From positions 1-15,186 of the forward strand of contig CAYPZI010000065.1 in the NCBI GenBank assembly GCA_964415185.1: a stretch of DNA of 15,186 nt, written 5' to 3'. Every line of letters begins with the position of its first letter. Positions within the stretch are counted from its first letter, which is position 1. This document shows, piece after piece, positions 14,701 to 15,186 of this stretch. The notes beneath the pieces are model-generated. The model saw only the letters and a list, made by a program, of their open reading frames with translations, did no database searches and had not been told where the DNA came from. A program made the translations under genes and the position numbers. This DNA comes from CAYVBJ01 sp964415185 (GTDB taxonomy: Bacteria > Bacteroidota > Rhodothermia > Balneolales > Balneolaceae).

Positions 14701-14730
14701 TTTTAAAATCAATCAGACATTTTAGGTAAT
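14701..14730 (+). repeat. Collapsed remnant of the CCGCAAG element
   Basis: TTTTAAAATCAATC (14701-14714), AGAC, then ATTTTAGGTAAT (14719-14730). The two blocks match copy A exactly and in order at 4045-4058 and 4079-4090, but the 20 bp between them in copy A, including the CTTGCGG end, are replaced here by 4 bp. It reads as an internally deleted right end. Both blocks are AT-rich, so chance similarity is not excluded. Confidence 0.5.
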
Positions 14731-14769
14731 AGCTATTCCCTGTTCAAGTTTTATTTTGATAATTATCAA
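14719..14769 (-). promoter_or_regulatory. Putative thrABC promoter with two palindromes
   Basis: On the minus strand TTGAAC (14742-14747), 17 bp and TAAAAT (14719-14724) form a good sigma70-like promoter, with a leader of about 25 nt before thrA. The spacer holds a 16-bp near-palindrome, GGTAATAGCTATTCCC (14725-14740, 7 of 8 pairs), and just upstream of the -35 is the perfect palindrome TTGATAATTATCAA (14756-14769). Both are candidate regulator sites. I see no threonine-rich leader peptide or attenuator stem. Confidence 0.5.
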
Positions 14770-14908
14770 TTTTTTTGAGCAAAATTCATTAAAAGCGCTT
14801 CCATCTTCAAATCACGGTTTTATCCATTTGTTCCTTAAAAAATCGTTGCTTTTATTTGGTTAAATAAACTTTTGTTTTAAAAGTGAATAACGGCAATATT
14901 AGCCAGGT

Positions 14909-14937
14909 AAGACAGGTGAAAACGCAAAACTGAAAAG
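14909..14937 (+). repeat. Short AT-rich dispersed repeat, copy 2
   Basis: AAGACAGG (14909-14916) followed by TGAAAACGCAAAACTGAAAA matches 3917-3952 apart from a 6-bp insertion and one substitution. The 500-bp spacer 14687-15186 contains this, the thr promoter region and element copy B; the remainder (about 14770-14908 and 14938-15049) shows nothing I can assign. Confidence 0.5.
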
Positions 14938-15049
14938 GCAAAAGAGCATGTACAAAAGTCAGAAATTATAGATGATTCTGTCATTTTTTTTTGATTACCG
15001 CTTTCTTTTAGAGGTTTAGTAATCTTCATACTTTGATTAATTTAAATAA

Positions 15050-15182
15050 TACCTAAAATCCGCAAGAGTAATTATAAAGAATTGATTTTAAAATAAATAA
15101 ATCATCCCGAAAGCATTCGGGACTCGCAGGGAAAGATTTATTTAAGTACTTAGAAATCAACAAGTCATCCGATGACTTGCGG
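15050..15182 (-). repeat. MITE/REP-like palindromic element, copy B (inverted)
   Basis: The reverse complement of copy A at 3966-4088. The ends are CCGCAAG (15060-15066) and CTTGCGG (15176-15182). The palindrome CAAGTCATCCGATGACTTG lies at 15161-15179. The centre differs from copy A and contains a different hairpin, TCCCGAA/TTCGGGA (15105-15122). It lies upstream of the thrA promoter, close to the window end; four more bases follow it. Confidence 0.8.
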
Positions 15183-15186
15183 ATAT

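Noticed and set aside
14766..14804. Possible thr leader peptide of 12 residues on the minus strand
   Set aside because: It contains no Thr or Ile, lies upstream of the predicted -35, and has no attenuator stem-loop or T-run after it.

Overview
The window looks like chromosomal DNA from a marine or saline member of the Balneolota/Rhodothermota-Bacteroidota side of the tree. This placement is an inference. It rests on moderate-to-low GC with AT-rich spacers, almost no Shine-Dalgarno sequences, a DUF1080 lipoprotein with a Cys-rich tail, a fused aspartokinase-homoserine dehydrogenase, and hairpin-rich dispersed repeats in the spacers.

Layout, left to right. Positions 1-990 (minus strand) hold the start of an RND efflux adaptor lipoprotein, cut by the window edge. 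Upstream of it is a MarR-family regulator whose promoter carries a clear palindromic operator, and upstream of that a Rho-independent terminator. Next is a small uncertain membrane-anchored protein (minus), divergent from an orphan NarL/LuxR-type response regulator (plus). A sugar-porter MFS transporter (minus) converges on the regulator. A probable minus-strand operon follows (8450 down to 4115): a 634-aa acidic protein I do not recognise, overlapping pccB (carboxyltransferase subunit of propionyl-CoA carboxylase), then a DUF1080 lipoprotein. A lone CcmA-like ABC ATPase (plus) diverges from this operon across a spacer with nested palindromes. After a 604-bp gene-free stretch with two hairpin clusters comes thrA-thrB-thrC (minus), a compact operon taking aspartate and aspartate semialdehyde to threonine.

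The most notable structure is outside the genes. A 123-133 bp element with CCGCAAG/CTTGCGG ends and an internal CAAGTCATC-GATGACTTG palindrome occurs at 3966-4088 and, inverted, at 15050-15182, so the two copies bracket about 11 kb. A collapsed piece of the same element lies at 14701-14730, just before thrA, and appears to supply the -10 hexamer of the best thr promoter. A second repeat family, three or more hairpins per copy, occurs as two inverted, diverged copies between the ABC gene and thrC.

Functionally, the window is ordinary central metabolism (threonine synthesis, propionyl-CoA carboxylation, sugar uptake) plus an efflux locus. The least explained protein is the 634-aa acidic one. 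I see no CRISPR array, prophage, transposase or RNA gene.
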